DNA of 64,000 nt from Macrotis lagotis (Eukaryota > Chordata > Mammalia > Peramelemorphia > Peramelidae), in assembly GCF_037893015.1 (NCBI RefSeq), contig NC_133660.1:288211078-288275077 (forward strand). Reading direction: 5' to 3'. Positions 11,920 to 23,429 of the stretch are shown piece by piece; positions within the stretch are counted from its first letter, which is position 1; the number at the start of each line of letters is the position of its first letter. The notes beneath the pieces are model-generated. The model did no database searches. It was not told where the DNA came from and saw only the letters and a list, made by a program, of their open reading frames with translations. The position numbers were made by a program, and so were the translations under genes.

Positions 11920-12182
11920 TAATTAGAAGGGTTATAATCTTCAGGAATTATTTCCTTAAATGCCACACAGAGACCGTTCCTGACCATTGCTGTGTTTAGA
12001 TCATTGAAGAAACTGTTCCCTTTCATGGTGTCTGAAATAATTAGTCCTACCCCAGTCCAGTCAAAGTGTAGCATCGATTGGATAAATTTGAGGTGAAGAG
12101 TGGATTCCCTGCTCCCCAACTGATAGACATATGGATACTTGGACTTCTCAGAGAGGAGAACATCAAATGGAGCATATGTGAT
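11920..12182 (-). pseudogene. V2R exon 3, 5' third only
   Basis: After a CATTTAG acceptor it reads ITYAPFDVLLSEKSKYPYVY, then QLGSRESTLHLKFIQSMLHF and DWTGVGLIISDT. This matches the start of exon 3 at 43845 (INYGPFDLLLTDKLQYPYIY). It encodes part of lobe I/II of the Venus-flytrap ligand-binding domain. Homology stops around IIPEDYNPSN, after about 87 codons. The family exon is about 269 codons long, as in the plus-strand copy. The remaining two thirds are absent and repeat-like sequence follows. Confidence 0.92.
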
Positions 12183-12701
12183 CTAAATGAAAAACAGATA
12201 AGATTTGTAGGGTGATTTAAGTTCCTTCAGAAAAGGAATTTATCATCTTTTACATTTGAATATGAAGCAACTCTCAATGACTTCAAAGAGCAGATCATGA
12301 AGAAGTGCTGTTAATTTTCATTTATAGTTTCAGGTCACAGAATTAAACTGTTACGGAACATAACAATGTGAAGAGAGTTCTGAAACTGCACCTGACCAAG
12401 AATCCTTTCTGTAATGCCGCCATCATGCAATTACTACATCTGTGCTTGAAAACGTTCCAATGATGGAAATTTTTAGATCACTGTACTGATTGGAACATTA
12501 TTTCTTAACTTTGTAGCTTAATCAGTCTCTTTGAAACACTGACTCAAAGTTTCTGCTTCTTTCCTTGTTACTAAATAAAAAAAAAACATGCTTAGAGCCT
12601 TTTTCAGGAATCTATTAGTTAAATATTTGAGCACATATAGATATTTTCTCTCTATCTCATCTCACCTCTTCTTCATCTAAAATATCAACAATTCTTTTTA
12701 T

Positions 12702-13380
12702 TCAGCTTTTCTGTGCCATTTGCTCCAGACTTCTCATAATTCCAGGGAGAATGGTATTTCCCTGATACCCAGAATTATGTCCCAGAGCTTGCTCTAGGAG
12801 GAAAAGTTCTCTAGCCCAAATCCTATCAGAGATGGTTATGTAAATCTCCTCACATTGAGCTCTATTACCAAGGATGGCATTACACATCATGCCTATGTTA
12901 TTAGTAATCACTTTATGAGAAAACAATGATATCCTCCTCCATGGTCACGCTCCAAAATGCTTGATCAGTAAACAAAAAAAAAAATCTACTAATGTCACAC
13001 ATTCATTCAGGCATCACATTTGTCAGGCAAGAGATTTTTCAAACCCGAGTGTCTGTTATATCCTTCATACCCAATTTTCTAAAAATGAGATAAAGCAGCT
13101 GCTGCTGAACTCTAATTTCAATCAGGTCCCTACTAACCCAATCAGCGAGGATATCCTGTTGCAGATGCCCAAAATGGTTTCATTGGGAAATGTACCCCTC
13201 CTCTTCTACCCATGGCCAATATTTGGAAGAATAAAATTTGATGTTAGCATCTTTCATGTCATTTAGTAAGAAGTTAAGAACATTAGAGGAATGAACTTCC
13301 CATCCCATGTCGTAGCAACAGGTAATTCTTAAACATAGATTTATGATAGAAATATATAAAATAAGTCCTATAATCATGGT
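12702..13380 (-). other. Coding-like degraded segment, identity unknown
   Basis: Two neighbouring minus-strand open stretches (13377-13180 and 12926-12702) and the sequence between them give protein-like text interrupted by stops. One includes GMMCNAILGNRAQCEEIYI and RELFLLEQALGHNSGYQGN. Composition is less AT-biased than the flanks. It could be a processed pseudogene or an old LINE/ERV coding part. I do not recognise the family. It lies in intron 2 of the V2R pseudogene on the same strand. Confidence 0.25.
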
Positions 13381-13539
13381 ACTTTTGTCCTCAGCAGAGC
13401 AATTATAAAATGACTCTCTCTTATATCCCCTGTCAGAAAGTTAATCCCTTTTTCAATGAATTGCAGAAAGAATCTTCTCTCTAATTGATTAGAGAAATTC
13501 TAATCATTAAAATTTCTATGAAACAGTATCCTACACCTA

Positions 13540-13800
13540 TCAAATTGTCTACAATGAATTATATGAAAGGTTAAAGGGGAAAATGCAGTATTGAAGTGGA
13601 AAAATTGTGATATTAATATAATATTGGATAAATTGTGAACTGATCCAACCATTTTGAAAAGTCTTTTGGAATGATATTCAAAGAGGTATAAAGCAAGTCA
13701 TCTGTATACTTTGACTCAGCAATACCAGTATTGGATCAATTTTCTAAGGCAATCAGAGCAAAAAGAAGCATTTATATTTTCTAAAATATTTATGGCAATA
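13540..13800 (+). mobile_element. L1 3'UTR fragment
   Basis: Matches the L1 3' region pattern (AACCATTTTGAAAAGTCTTT, TTGACTCAGCAATACCAGTA, AAAGAAGCATTTATATTTTC). It is the reverse-complement counterpart of the block at 24780-25000. No ORF. Confidence 0.55.
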
Positions 13801-13859
13801 AATAGTATCTATCTCAAACCATCAAGAAATACTCTGTATAAAGAGGATAAACTTGGACC

Positions 13860-15510
13860 TTTTCTAATAAGATTGGGGTAAAATAAGGGTGCACCACCTC
13901 TATTCTGTACAGTATTGAAAATGTTAACTGCATCCAAGAGAGGAAAAAGAAATAGTAGGAATTATAATTGGCAATGAGAAAGCAAAATGTTCATTCTTTG
14001 CAGATGATTTAATGGTATATTTAGAGAAAGTTAGAAAAAGCAAAGTATCAGGATATAAAATAAACACATAAATCATCAGGATTTTTATATATAAACAGCA
14101 AAGCTCAAGTGCAAGAGATAGAAAACAAAATTTCGTTTAAAGTAAATGTAGATAACATAAAATACTTGGAAATCTAACTCACAAGACAAATCCAGAAACC
14201 ATATGAATACAGTCACAAAATGCTTTTCACCTAAATAATGGCAGATATAAAGAACTGGTGAAATGTCAATTGTTTATGACTAGGCTGGGCAGATCTAATA
14301 AAAATGACAGTTCTATCCAAATTAAATTACTTTTTCCATCCAATACCAATTAAATTATCGAAAATATTTTGTAGAGATAGAAAAAAATAGTAAGAAAATT
14401 CATCTGGACCAACAAAGAAGGAAACTGATGAAAAAATGTAAAGAAAGTTACCTAATTGTACCAGATCTAAAACTGTACTACAAAGCAGTAGTCATCAAAA
14501 CTGCCTGGAATTGGTTAAGAAATAGAATAATGAACTAGTGAATTAGAATAGGTTCAAATGATACCACAATAAATTACAAGAATAATCTATTGTTGGGGAC
14601 AGCTAGGTGGCGCAGTGGATAGAGCACCAGTCCTGGAGTCAGGAGTACCTGAGTTCAAATGCGGTCTCAGACTCTTAATAGTTATGTAGCTGTGTGACCT
14701 TGGGCAAGCCACCTAACCTCATTTGCCTTGCAAGAACCTTAAAAAACATAATCTATTGTTTTACAAACCCAAATTCAATGACTTCTAATAAAAACTCACT
14801 ACTTGACAAAAATTGCTGGGAAAACTGGAAAATAGTGTGGCAAAAATCAGTCATAGTCCCACCTCTAATACCCTATACCAAATAAGATCAAATAGGTAAA
14901 GTATTTAGATGTAAAGAGTGATACCATAGCCCAATTAGCAGATCAAGAAATATTCTATCTGTCAGATTTTTGGAAAGGGGAGAAAAAATGTAGCGGGAAA
15001 ACTAAATAATTTTTTTTTTTTAAAATATAGCACAAGACCAATTCCCTAACTCTCCCACAGTACGCAATAGAATAGAATAGCAAGCACACCTGAACTAATT
15101 CTTGCTCAGACAAGTCAATATGAAAACAATGCCATAGGAATGTGGACCTGGAACCTCAGACTATAAATCCCAGAAGGGACTTTTGCTAAAGCAATGCATT
15201 TTATGATGAAGAATGCTGTCCATCCTCAGAGAAAGACTTGATGGTGTCTGAAAGCAGATGAAGCATAATTTTTATACTTTATTTTTCTTGAGGTTTTGTT
15301 TTGGGGATCTATATTTTCATTCACAACGTGACTTATTGAAATATTTTTCATGTCTATACATTTATAATATATCAAATTTTTTGCTTTCTTAGTGATGAGA
15401 TGAGGTGGGAAGAAGATAGAAAATTTGAAACTCAAAGTTTAGGAAGAAAATTTAAAAATTGTTTCTACATAGACATGAGAAAAATAAAATAATTAAAATT
15501 TCAATATAAT
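13860..15510 (+). mobile_element. L1 ORF2 fragment with 3' end, inactive
   Basis: Translates with many stops into the ORF2 reverse transcriptase. TTTGCAGATGATTTAATGGT (about 13998-14017) encodes the FADD catalytic box. Downstream come the TYLGIQLTRQ-like and 'IWTNKE'-like regions of the RT C-terminus (about 14160-14420), then a poly-purine 3'UTR ending near 15510 in AAAATAAAATAATTAAAA. A SINE interrupts it at 14597-14743. The 5' two thirds of the L1 are missing. Confidence 0.75.
14597..14743 (+). mobile_element. tRNA-derived marsupial SINE with target-site duplication
   Basis: Near-consensus (ACAGCTAGGTGGCGCAGTGG start, GAGTTCAAATGCGG B box, CCTTGCAAGAACCTT end). The flanks share ATAATCTATTGTT, a 13-bp duplication of the L1 target. 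Confidence 0.93.
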
Positions 15511-15830
15511 CAAGTTGACATTGTGCTACACAAATAAAAGTAAGACATAGAAGGGGACCTTTAGTTGGACAGATTTTCACTTATTTAAAAACCATGCTAG
15601 TTAAACCAATAGAGCGTCTCCTCATCTAGAGTATGGGATAAGTTTCCTGATGGAAGGGACTCTTTCCCTACATTTTTTGCATATTACTTTGTAAAGACAG
15701 TGCCTGGAAATTCCAGATAAATGTTAATCAACTCATGACCACTGTACCCAAATAGATCATAAAAATTTGTTGCTTTAAATTAAAAAGAACATACTGAATG
15801 AAAATGAGTGACCATATTGGATTTCCTTAC
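15511..15830. other. Intron 2, proximal part
   Basis: No repeat or exon recognised in this stretch. Confidence 0.4.
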
Positions 15831-16097
15831 CTGTAGGGTAAATTTGTAGAGCTTTAGGATGGTGGCCATGGACATGGACAATGAAGCTGATATCCCTCCA
15901 ATGACAGCCATGGAGTTGGACTGCAGCTATAGTGAGGGATGATTGGACCCCTCCCTGACATCCATATCAAGGAGCCTTCCACAGCAAGGTTGTTTTTATG
16001 AAAGTCACTGACCACCTGGTATCCCAAGGTGATGTTGGGCAGCAACTGAGGGTTCTTGTTGATCTCATCCACGGCAAATAGGAAACGTTTGCCTAAA
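15831..16097 (-). pseudogene. V2R exon 2, one frameshift
   Basis: The acceptor CCTCTTAG and donor CAG|GTAAGG are intact. It reads LGKRFLFAVDEINKNPQLLP then NITLGYQVVSDFH, the most conserved signature of V2R exon 2 (start of the Venus-flytrap ligand-binding fold). After IIPHYSC the frame is lost. The downstream part reads correctly only in another frame (SNSMAVIGGISASLSMSMAT, then ILKLYKFTLQ). Its length, 267 nt, is one less than the phase-compatible 268, so a 1-nt deletion between about 15920 and 15945 explains it. Confidence 0.93.
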
Positions 16098-16194
16098 CTA
16101 AGAGGAAAAATGTAAATAAAAATGAAAATAGGTAAAACTCTATGTGAATAGTATTATAGTGGACAGAGTGTTTGATATGGAGTCAAGAATTCCA

Positions 16195-16990
16195 GTATTG
16201 ATTTCCAGCCAAGATGACGGAGAGAAGCTGGGCCCTGTGCTAAGGTCTCCTGATCTTCCCTCACTGATAATATGAAACAAAACTCTTAACAGAAATCCCA
16301 TCAACAAATCCCAGAAAGAGAAGCTAGGTGAAGAAAACTGACTCCAAGGTTTGTCTTCCAGGATTGTGGGTGAACAGACACTCTGGGGGAATACAGGATG
16401 GGGTGAGAATGGAACTGGCCTGACCAACCACAGAGGCATGAGCCAACTGGGGAGCAGAGGCTTTGGCTGTGGGACTGACAATCTGTGGTGCTCTGGCAGG
16501 GCGCCTGAGCTCCTCTGGTCTGGAGGCACTCAAGAGTCCAAACCTTCATCTCAGCTGAAGCCTCCTCCCAGAATGAACAGACATAGCCCACCTTCCCCCA
16601 TGCTCAGGGGTGGCATCAGAGTTCCATCAGCTGTGAAGGAGGGGAATTACCTTGCCCCAGGGCATAGCCCACCATTGTTCAAAGCAGCTTCACCCACCCA
16701 CTCCAGGCCAAGAGAGAAGGACTCAAATCAAGGTTACAGACACTCCAGAGAAAGCACCAGAACCCCCTAATGGTCAGCCCAGGTGGAGTTACTAAACCCA
16801 GTGAGCAAAGCCTCCAGCACCCCTACTGGCCAGCTGGAGATATTACATGAAATGAGTAAAGCCTCTAGGGATCCCAACACCAAACCTCTGTGAACCAGCC
16901 CCTCCCCCAAAACAAGATCTTAGGAAAATGAAGAAAGGCCAGCAGAAGGGGGAAGGGGACAATAGAAAAATTCCGAGAAGGAAAAGACTC
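16195..16990 (+). mobile_element. L1 5'UTR fragment
   Basis: Starts with TTCCAGCCAAGATGACGGAG, the L1 5' start variant also seen, reversed, at 51040-51065. A GC-richer 5'UTR follows. It is truncated near 16990 before ORF1. The long open frames on both strands at 16140-16770 come from this GC-rich non-coding sequence. It is inserted in intron 1 of the V2R pseudogene. Confidence 0.65.
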
Positions 16991-18058
16991 TGCTACTAAG
17001 TAATATCTCTTCTAAATTTATACAAGTAAATTTCCTTCTTTCAGCCACAATAATTTATGCTGGACTGTATCTCCTAAGTGTTCAGAAAGTCTTGCTATAA
17101 TGTTAAATAGTTTTGAAGGCTAAAATTTTATTCCCAAATATAATCTGAGAATCTGATGCTGTTATCTCTGATGACATTGGAATAATCTACTAAAGACAAC
17201 TCCAAAATCTAACTGGATCACTATGTCCCCATCTACAATTTCAAAAATTTCAGAGAGTGAAGAAAGAGTGATTGAGGAAAGGAGAGCAGGGCAAAATGAT
17301 TGGAGATAGTATTGAGAATTAAAAGGATGATATACAAACCTAGCCTCTAAACCTTTAAAAGGATTCTTATTAATGAGAAGGCTTATTTGCATTAATGATT
17401 ATCTCAATTATAGACAGCTTTGCAAGACAGTAAGTGAAACAATTCATAATACCATTCGATTTTCATTTGCTAACCTGTAGCACATGACCTGCACACTGTC
17501 TACTGATTGTTACTCATTAGAGTTTTCATTTCCTAGACATAAAAGAATTGAAAACTCCATACAATAAATGAAATGGTAAGATTTACTTGGCACTTTGGAC
17601 ACTGTAAAGTTTACATTTAGTCTAATTGTTCTTAGAGCCTATTAGAGTCTATAGACAAAGATAAGCAGTTGGCCTTTTCTGTTGGTACCCCCTTCAGGCA
17701 GATCAAGTGTGGAGCTTTAGACTGAACTCTGGATTGAGAAGAATATTCTGAATTCATTTTCTTTTCTGATGCCTAAGATAGTTAACTTTAGATTTTTCCC
17801 CCCACTTGGTAGTATAAAGTCATAGAAAATCCCCTCCTAAATCTTATTAGAGATTAGCATTCATAAGTGACCTAGAGAATTCCTTCATCAAATATGGTCC
17901 AATAAAAATATTTCCTATATGATTTGTCAACAATAACTGATTCTGAATTAGGCCCATTTTGAAACTCAATAAATCATAACTCTACCAACAACCAAGTAAA
18001 TCATAAATAAAGGTGATTATTTCATTAATCCAAAAAAAAAAATAAAACAATCACTTAC
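16991..18058. other. Intron 1 of the V2R pseudogene, distal part
   Basis: AT-rich sequence with no recognisable exon or young repeat. Confidence 0.4.
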
Positions 18059-18312
18059 TGGCTTTCTACATAAGTCAACTCCAGATGATGTTTAAAGTCT
18101 TCCTTAAGAACTTTATCTTCTGTCTTCAGAAACAAGGAGAAGAAGCCCCCTATGACTATATCTCCTTGTTTTCTATATGTTGGATTGTGAGTTCTTTCTA
18201 TATGACATGGCCTTTTCCCCATCTGGCACTCAAAATGTACCAGAGACAAAAAGAAGATCAAACATAATCTGGGGAGCAAGCCCCAAAGTTTTTCCAAGCC
18301 CATGGCCAACAT
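18059..18312 (-). pseudogene. V2R exon 1 (signal peptide and start of ectodomain)
   Basis: Open from an ATG at 18312-18310. The first residues (MLAMGLEKLWGLLPRLCLIF, then FLSLVHFECQ) form a typical hydrophobic signal peptide with Cys near the expected cleavage region. KRPCHIERTHNPTYRKQGDI and VIGGFFSLFLK follow; the C..E/R..HN....GDIVIGG-FSL pattern is the V2R/class C N-terminal signature. The exon ends at CCA|GTAAGT with two bases of a codon, matching exon 2's phase. No lesion is visible, so this exon alone is intact. A second ATG at codon 4 is an alternative start. Confidence 0.9.
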
Positions 18313-19766
18313 CCTAAATCTCTAAAGTGCCAAGGAGTAGGATAGCATAAGGTGATTTGATGTCATTGTTAATGCAACCATAGGCCTACTCTTTACTGCT
18401 AAACATTTTTCTTTCCTAATAGATGCTCAAGCTTTGAACAGTGCTTGTCAATTGGCAAATAAAACATGAAGCAATGAAGGCGACCTCTGTTTAGGACAAA
18501 GGCAAAAGCTAAAATAACAGATATTATTTATAGGAAATTTTTGCCCCCTGGTTATTATTTTCTTTACTCCCTGTGGCTAAAGATTCCTTGCAGTTTCATA
18601 TCTCATGTGTGCAAGTGAAAAATATTTTCATCAGAGTCAGAGAGAAAAAGTCTCTGAGAATGCTCCTGAGAACTCACCTGTATCCTTCATCTTCAAAACG
18701 TTGAAAATTCAAATAAAAAAAAAGATGATTTTGAAACATCCTCCCTACCTTCAGTTTCTGAAGTCTTCACACATCTGATAGGCTATGAGAAGTTCACAAA
18801 CTTTTCTGATTTTTCCTTTCATGGTAGGTTTCATAGACCTTCTGTATTACTACCTCAATTCTCTACAAGCTAAGTCTCTGAGGTGGTTCAAAATGACCAA
18901 ATGTTGCATTGGTCAGTGGACAAGGTGATATGGTAAGAGAAGATAGTGCAAATAGTAGTGACAAGGCCTAGACCAACAAGTTCTCAGACTGAGATGAACT
19001 TTACAGTTTTCTGGGCATGATGATATGAAACTTTGTGTACACACAAATATATGTGATTGAATGAATACTATAAGAAAGCTAAAGAGAGTGCTCAATAATA
19101 AATTTCAATTGGTAAATCTCCTATTTCATAGTCTGCCTCTTACCTCACTAGTGGAAAGCTTGTGACTAGGAAGGTAGTCCTAGTTTTGAGGAGGATTATA
19201 AGTAGCAGTGGGTCATAACATAACTGCCATAGCTTAATTGGGTTCACTCAGATTCTTCACTGAAAAAGTCAACATCACTAAGCTAACATGAAGGTTACAT
19301 GCAATAAATATTCATCATGACACTATATTCAGAATTTTCTGATGATTCAGTCCAATAAATCAATGGTCCCCAGTCTGTGGGCTTTTCTTCAATAACTCAA
19401 TATCACAACATCCAGTCTTGGGATGCTCTGGTCTCTGCCATTCCATCAATTTTCCAATGGGGAATCACCCCATGTCCCACAGCTCTTCCTTGATTTCTCC
19501 TAACTTCACAAAAGAACTAATGGATCACATTAGCAACTGACAAATTGCCACTACCAATTTATTTATTTTTATTTTTATGCTATTTTATTTTCTTTTTTCA
19601 GTTGCAAAGACAATTTTCAACATGTATCATTTTCTAAATTTTTGAGCTCTACACTTTTCTACTTCTTTTCCTCTTTTCTCACCTCCTCCTGACAGTGAGC
19701 GATCTGATATAATTAATGCATATGCAATCATGTTGAATATATTTGTCTTAGTTACCATTACTCTAG
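18313..19766. other. Intergenic stretch upstream of the minus-strand V2R locus
   Basis: This would contain the V2R promoter on the minus strand. No convincing TATA or other element could be assigned. Near 19560-19740 there is an L1 3'-end-like block on the minus strand (TCAGTTGCAAAGACAATTTT, then a CAGTGAGCGATCTGATATAA landmark) comparable to 39640-39800. Confidence 0.4.
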
Positions 19767-20050
19767 GGCAGCCAGATGGCACAGTGGGAAGAACACAGCC
19801 CTCAAGTTAGGAGGACCCAAATTCAAATCTGTCTTCAGACCTTGGGCAAATCACTTATCACTGATTGCCTTGCATCCAAATCTAACTCCAGCCATCTTGA
19901 TTGGACACAAGTGACTCTGGAGGAGAGAGTGAGACTAGTGACTTAGCACAGCACCCTTCTCACTCAAATTCAACTCATATGCTTATCATGGCATCACTTC
20001 CCAGATGACATAGTCTTCTTTGAAAATGGACAAACATTATTATTATCACT
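19767..20050 (+). mobile_element. MAR1-like composite SINE (tRNA-related head, RTE-type tail)
   Basis: A SINE head (AGGGCAGCCAGATGGCACAG, B-box-like AATTCAAATCTG, GACCTTGGGCAAATCAC) continues into a different 3' body containing CAGCCATCTTGATTGGACAC. It ends at GTCTTCTTTGAAAATGGACA with an (ATT)n tail. This tail type is the one known from marsupial MAR1 SINEs mobilised by RTE-class LINEs. The family name is from memory of the pattern, not a search. Confidence 0.65.
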
Positions 20051-22580
20051 ACTTTTAACAGGTAATCTAATCATATTTAATCAATACATTTAATAAATGA
20101 TTGGACTTTTACTGGTCTTCCTTTCATAAGGCTTTTCTTGTAATATGATGATGTTACATATATAAAAAAAAACTTTAAACCATTTTATCCTTTTCATCAA
20201 TGAACTGGAATTAACCTCATTGACTTATGGTAACTCAATAATTCTCTATAAATGGATGAAGGGAAAAAGAAATTTGGAGAAGATGCCAAACTGCTACTGA
20301 GCTTTGGAAATTTTGATGGTGAAGAGTTCTTCGTTGTTCAGCTCTGCTACCAGATATGCAGGGGTAGCATGTCTGCTTTTCATTCTCAACAAACTGTCTT
20401 CCTTTTCTGATTCCCATTTCCATCCAAGCCTTTCTGCTCCTCAACCCAAGACCTTCTGCTCAGTGTCCTATCATATCTCATAGCCCCAATTCAAATTCTC
20501 TTCCTTTTTCATGTTTCTTCTGGGGGTGGGGCTGGGAGAGAAGAGACAGAAAGAGACATATTAAACCAAAGTCATCAAACTTAATTTTATTTTTTCATAA
20601 AGAAAAAAATTGAACCACAGCCTATATTAAGATACATGATTAGGAAGTGTTAGTGGATGAAATAGTAACCTGAGAAATCAGTTTTTTAAATATAAATTCC
20701 AGTTGTTTTTTTCTAGTCCTCACTCTGCATGTGACCCTGATATGTTTTGAGGAAGACAAGTTCATTGGATAATTCCAGTTTCTTGGAAGTGGAAGCAGCT
20801 CCTTCCCCTGAGGCTTCTGTTCCCAGGGACATTGCCTAACATGACCCCAAAATCAGGACCCGTCTCAAGGCATGTTCACTTCCCAAGTCATCCTTTCCAT
20901 GTTTACAGCGGACACTATTTCTGATGTTGGTTTTATCTGGCCTGGATTTAAGTATCACTGTGTATGCAGCTTTCTTTGACTGAAGGAGAGTTAGTGTATG
21001 CCAATGGGGAGGTTCCTTACCCACCATACCATGAAGGGATTCTTTGAAAGAGGATGATTGATTTACATTTCTGGGACCACATAGCAGGTGCTGGTGAGCA
21101 AGGTACAGGATGGACCCTTGTTGACAAGGGAAAGTCCTTGTTGTTACAGATAATTCAACTATGAGATCAGGAGTGTTGGAGGACTGGTGTCAGGAAGGTC
21201 ATGTCTTCCTATCCCAAGGCCGCCATATCAATTCCAACTTAAGGACAACTCTTTGTAACACTTTGAATGAAAAACTGGAGGCCCCTTCTCATAAAATGAT
21301 GAGGTTTTAGAGGTCACCCTCATACGAGAGAGCCAGTGTCAAAGAGAACTGTGATCCAAGGTTCTGCAAACTCACAATTTGGATGGAGAGGCTGGAAATG
21401 TTTGTTCCTTTCAAAGTAAATTTGTTTCTTCTACGTAAGTTATGAACTTTCCATGTTTGTCCTTGTTTCCAGTCTTATAGAGGGATTCCAAGAAATGATA
21501 TCCCACAGAGCATTTTTCTGTGTTACAAATTGCCCCTCCACCCTACCCCCCTCTGTTGTTTTCAGATGAGCTGGGGATGGTCAGATATGGTGCATATTGC
21601 AACCACTTCTGCAAACCAGAATCCAATTATATCCTTCCTATGATTGTTCTTTGCTCTCCACAGACTTGACCTAGAGAGCTGATACCTAAGGCTCTTGCCA
21701 GGGCTGTGATATTCCCCAGTTTAATTTGCCTGTTTCAATGCAAAGGACATGAAGCTTTTGTGTTAAATCAGGGGAATATTGGTACAATTTATTTACTCAT
21801 TTTTTTTGACTGCAAGACTTCTTTCCTATATTACTTCTCAATTGTGTTTTTAAAGGAATAGAAATTCACAGGGAAGATATGATAGAACAATATCTGGAAA
21901 CCAGAAATCAGAGGCCAGGGTATATCTCTAGAAGAGGAAAAGGCACATCCTTTTTGACTTCAACATGAGGAAGGGCAGGAAGGTAAGTTTAAGATTTGCA
22001 ATCTTCTCCAAGTAAAAAATTTCATAAAAGGGTCATTCACTCTTCTCCTGCTTGACTTTCTCTAGCTCCTCTTGAAATCTAGAATCTGTCTACATGGCTC
22101 CATTCACATATATGTTGGAAGGTAGGTCCCAGGTATTGAAGGTGTGACTGTTCCTACAAAGGCTGATATTTATCTCCGTCTTCTGGTCTTAGCCATCTCA
22201 TCTCACCCCTGGGAAGGTTTCTAATCTGGCAAAGGGTTTTCAGAATTGGATCAGATCTTGTTTCTTCAGAAAACTTCTCTGGGAGGGAAATACTACTCCT
22301 CCCTCAAAAATTCAAATGAGTCTCCTTGAGCTTTCCAGGGGACAATAATATAATGAGGAGGGAGGGGACATAAAAGGAGAGGAAGAAGTTGGCAGGAAAA
22401 TGAAAGGAGGTGAGGAAAAGCAGAGAAGGATGAAGGGAGAAGAGACAGACCTGAAGCAGATGCTAAAGATTACAACACACCTGGACTTTGCAAACATTGC
22501 ACAGGACCCTTGTCTGCACTGCTGCTGTGTTAGGTGGGGACTTGAGATGGAAAACTCAGAAGTAAAATAGTCTCCATCCT
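20051..22580. other. Gene-free stretch
   Basis: No exon, RNA gene or clearly assignable repeat recognised on either strand. Short open frames exist (for example 20835-21027 and 22312-22779, both minus) but show no family motif; the second overlaps purine-rich low-complexity DNA. Confidence 0.4.
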
Positions 22581-22609
22581 CAGGAATTGTATACAGTATA
22601 TAAAGGGGC

Positions 22610-22695
22610 AAATACAGGGAAGGTAATTGAGAGTGAGACAGAAAGAGACAGAGAGAAACAGAGACAGTCAGACACACACAGAGACAGAGAGACCT
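22610..22695 (+). repeat. GA/CA-rich simple repeat
   Basis: Imperfect GAGACAGA / ACACAC units. This explains the open reading frames on both strands here. Confidence 0.85.
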
Positions 22696-22774
22696 CTTCA
22701 AGAAAAGACCCCCAAGAGAGGGAATATCAGAGTAGTAGGAATTGTAATTGTTGCCTTCATGGTCCATATAGTCA

Positions 22775-23040
22775 ATCAAACAGTATCTATTAAGTGACTA
22801 CTGTGTTCTGGAGGATGGACTGAGGCCTGGGGGATACAAAAGAGACCAAAGAGGATCCTGTTTCTCAAGGAACTCTGACTCATGGGAAGACAACATGCAA
22901 ACAACTTTGTACAAAAAAGCCAGAGACAGGAAATAATCCATAAAAAGAATGCGTGCGCATCACAGGGAACAAGAACTGACTCATTGGACATGTCAGGTTC
23001 TTAAGAGGAGGGACAAGGTGTCTTTAAGGGAGATTACAGG
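22775..23040 (+). repeat. Ancient interspersed repeat, MIR/L2-class-like
   Basis: ATTAAGTGACTACTGTGTTC, GGCCTGGGGGATACAAAAGA, then TCAAGGAACTCTGACTCATG follow the widespread mammalian repeat pattern 'tactgtgtgccaggcact..gggatacaaa..aaggagctcac'. Strongly diverged; the exact family was not determined. Confidence 0.45.
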
Positions 23041-23099
23041 GACACAAGCCTGGGCCCCCATATCTCAGTACATGGATTTCTAAAGGAAAGCTTAGAAAA

Positions 23100-23215
23100 A
23101 ATTTTAAAATTTTTATATGTTATATTTTATTTATTTATATTTATTTATATATTTATATGTTTTTATTTTATTTATATATTTTTATATATTTATAATATAT
23201 TTCTATTTTATATTT
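23100..23215. repeat. A/T-only low-complexity tract
   Basis: More than 100 bases of TTTAT/ATATTTA units with almost no G or C. Confidence 0.95.
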
Positions 23216-23429
23216 TCATGAGGAAAAAAATGGGAGGATTCATATGGGAAATGAGGTGTCATCACAAGACCTTCATGATCTAACATACCTTCCCTCCCAA
23301 TGTGGGATCCCAGGAGAGTTGTTAGTGTGGCTGGTTTAGTCTGGATACAGTTTTGGATGGAGACTCAGGATGGGCTCCGCTCAAACTAATTAAGAGTAAA
23401 TGCTTCAACTGAGGGAAGACAAGTATATT

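Larger units (their letters stand above)
12183..15830. other. Intron 2 of the V2R pseudogene
   Basis: Contains an unrecognised coding-like block (12702-13380), L1 fragments (13540-15510) and a SINE (14597-14743). No V2R exon sequence was recognised in it. Confidence 0.5.
9792..18312 (-). pseudogene. Vomeronasal type-2 receptor (V2R) pseudogene, exons 1-5
   Basis: Five exons in the V2R order lie on the minus strand: 18312-18059, 16097-15831, 12182-~11920, 11230-11014 and 9906-9792. An intact V2R is a class C GPCR of basal vomeronasal neurons, with a Venus-flytrap ectodomain, an NCD3G cysteine-rich linker and a 7TM domain. Splice phases still match the family: exon 1 ends after two bases of a codon and exon 2 supplies the third. 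The copy is dead. There is a 1-nt frameshift in exon 2, loss of roughly the last two thirds of exon 3, a lost acceptor plus a 2-nt deletion plus a TGA in exon 4, and no 7TM exon within 9.8 kb downstream. Introns hold L1 and SINE insertions. It lies head-to-head with the second V2R locus at 43.8-64 kb. Confidence 0.9.

Noticed and set aside
16140..16770. Proline- and serine-rich open frames up to 139 codons
   Set aside because: They lie in an L1 5'UTR fragment beginning with the CCAAGATGACGGAG motif. Frames overlap on both strands.
22312..22793. 155-codon minus-strand frame and a 68-codon plus-strand frame
   Set aside because: Caused by purine-rich low-complexity DNA (GAGACAGA repeats); Ser/Leu/Cys-rich text without a motif.
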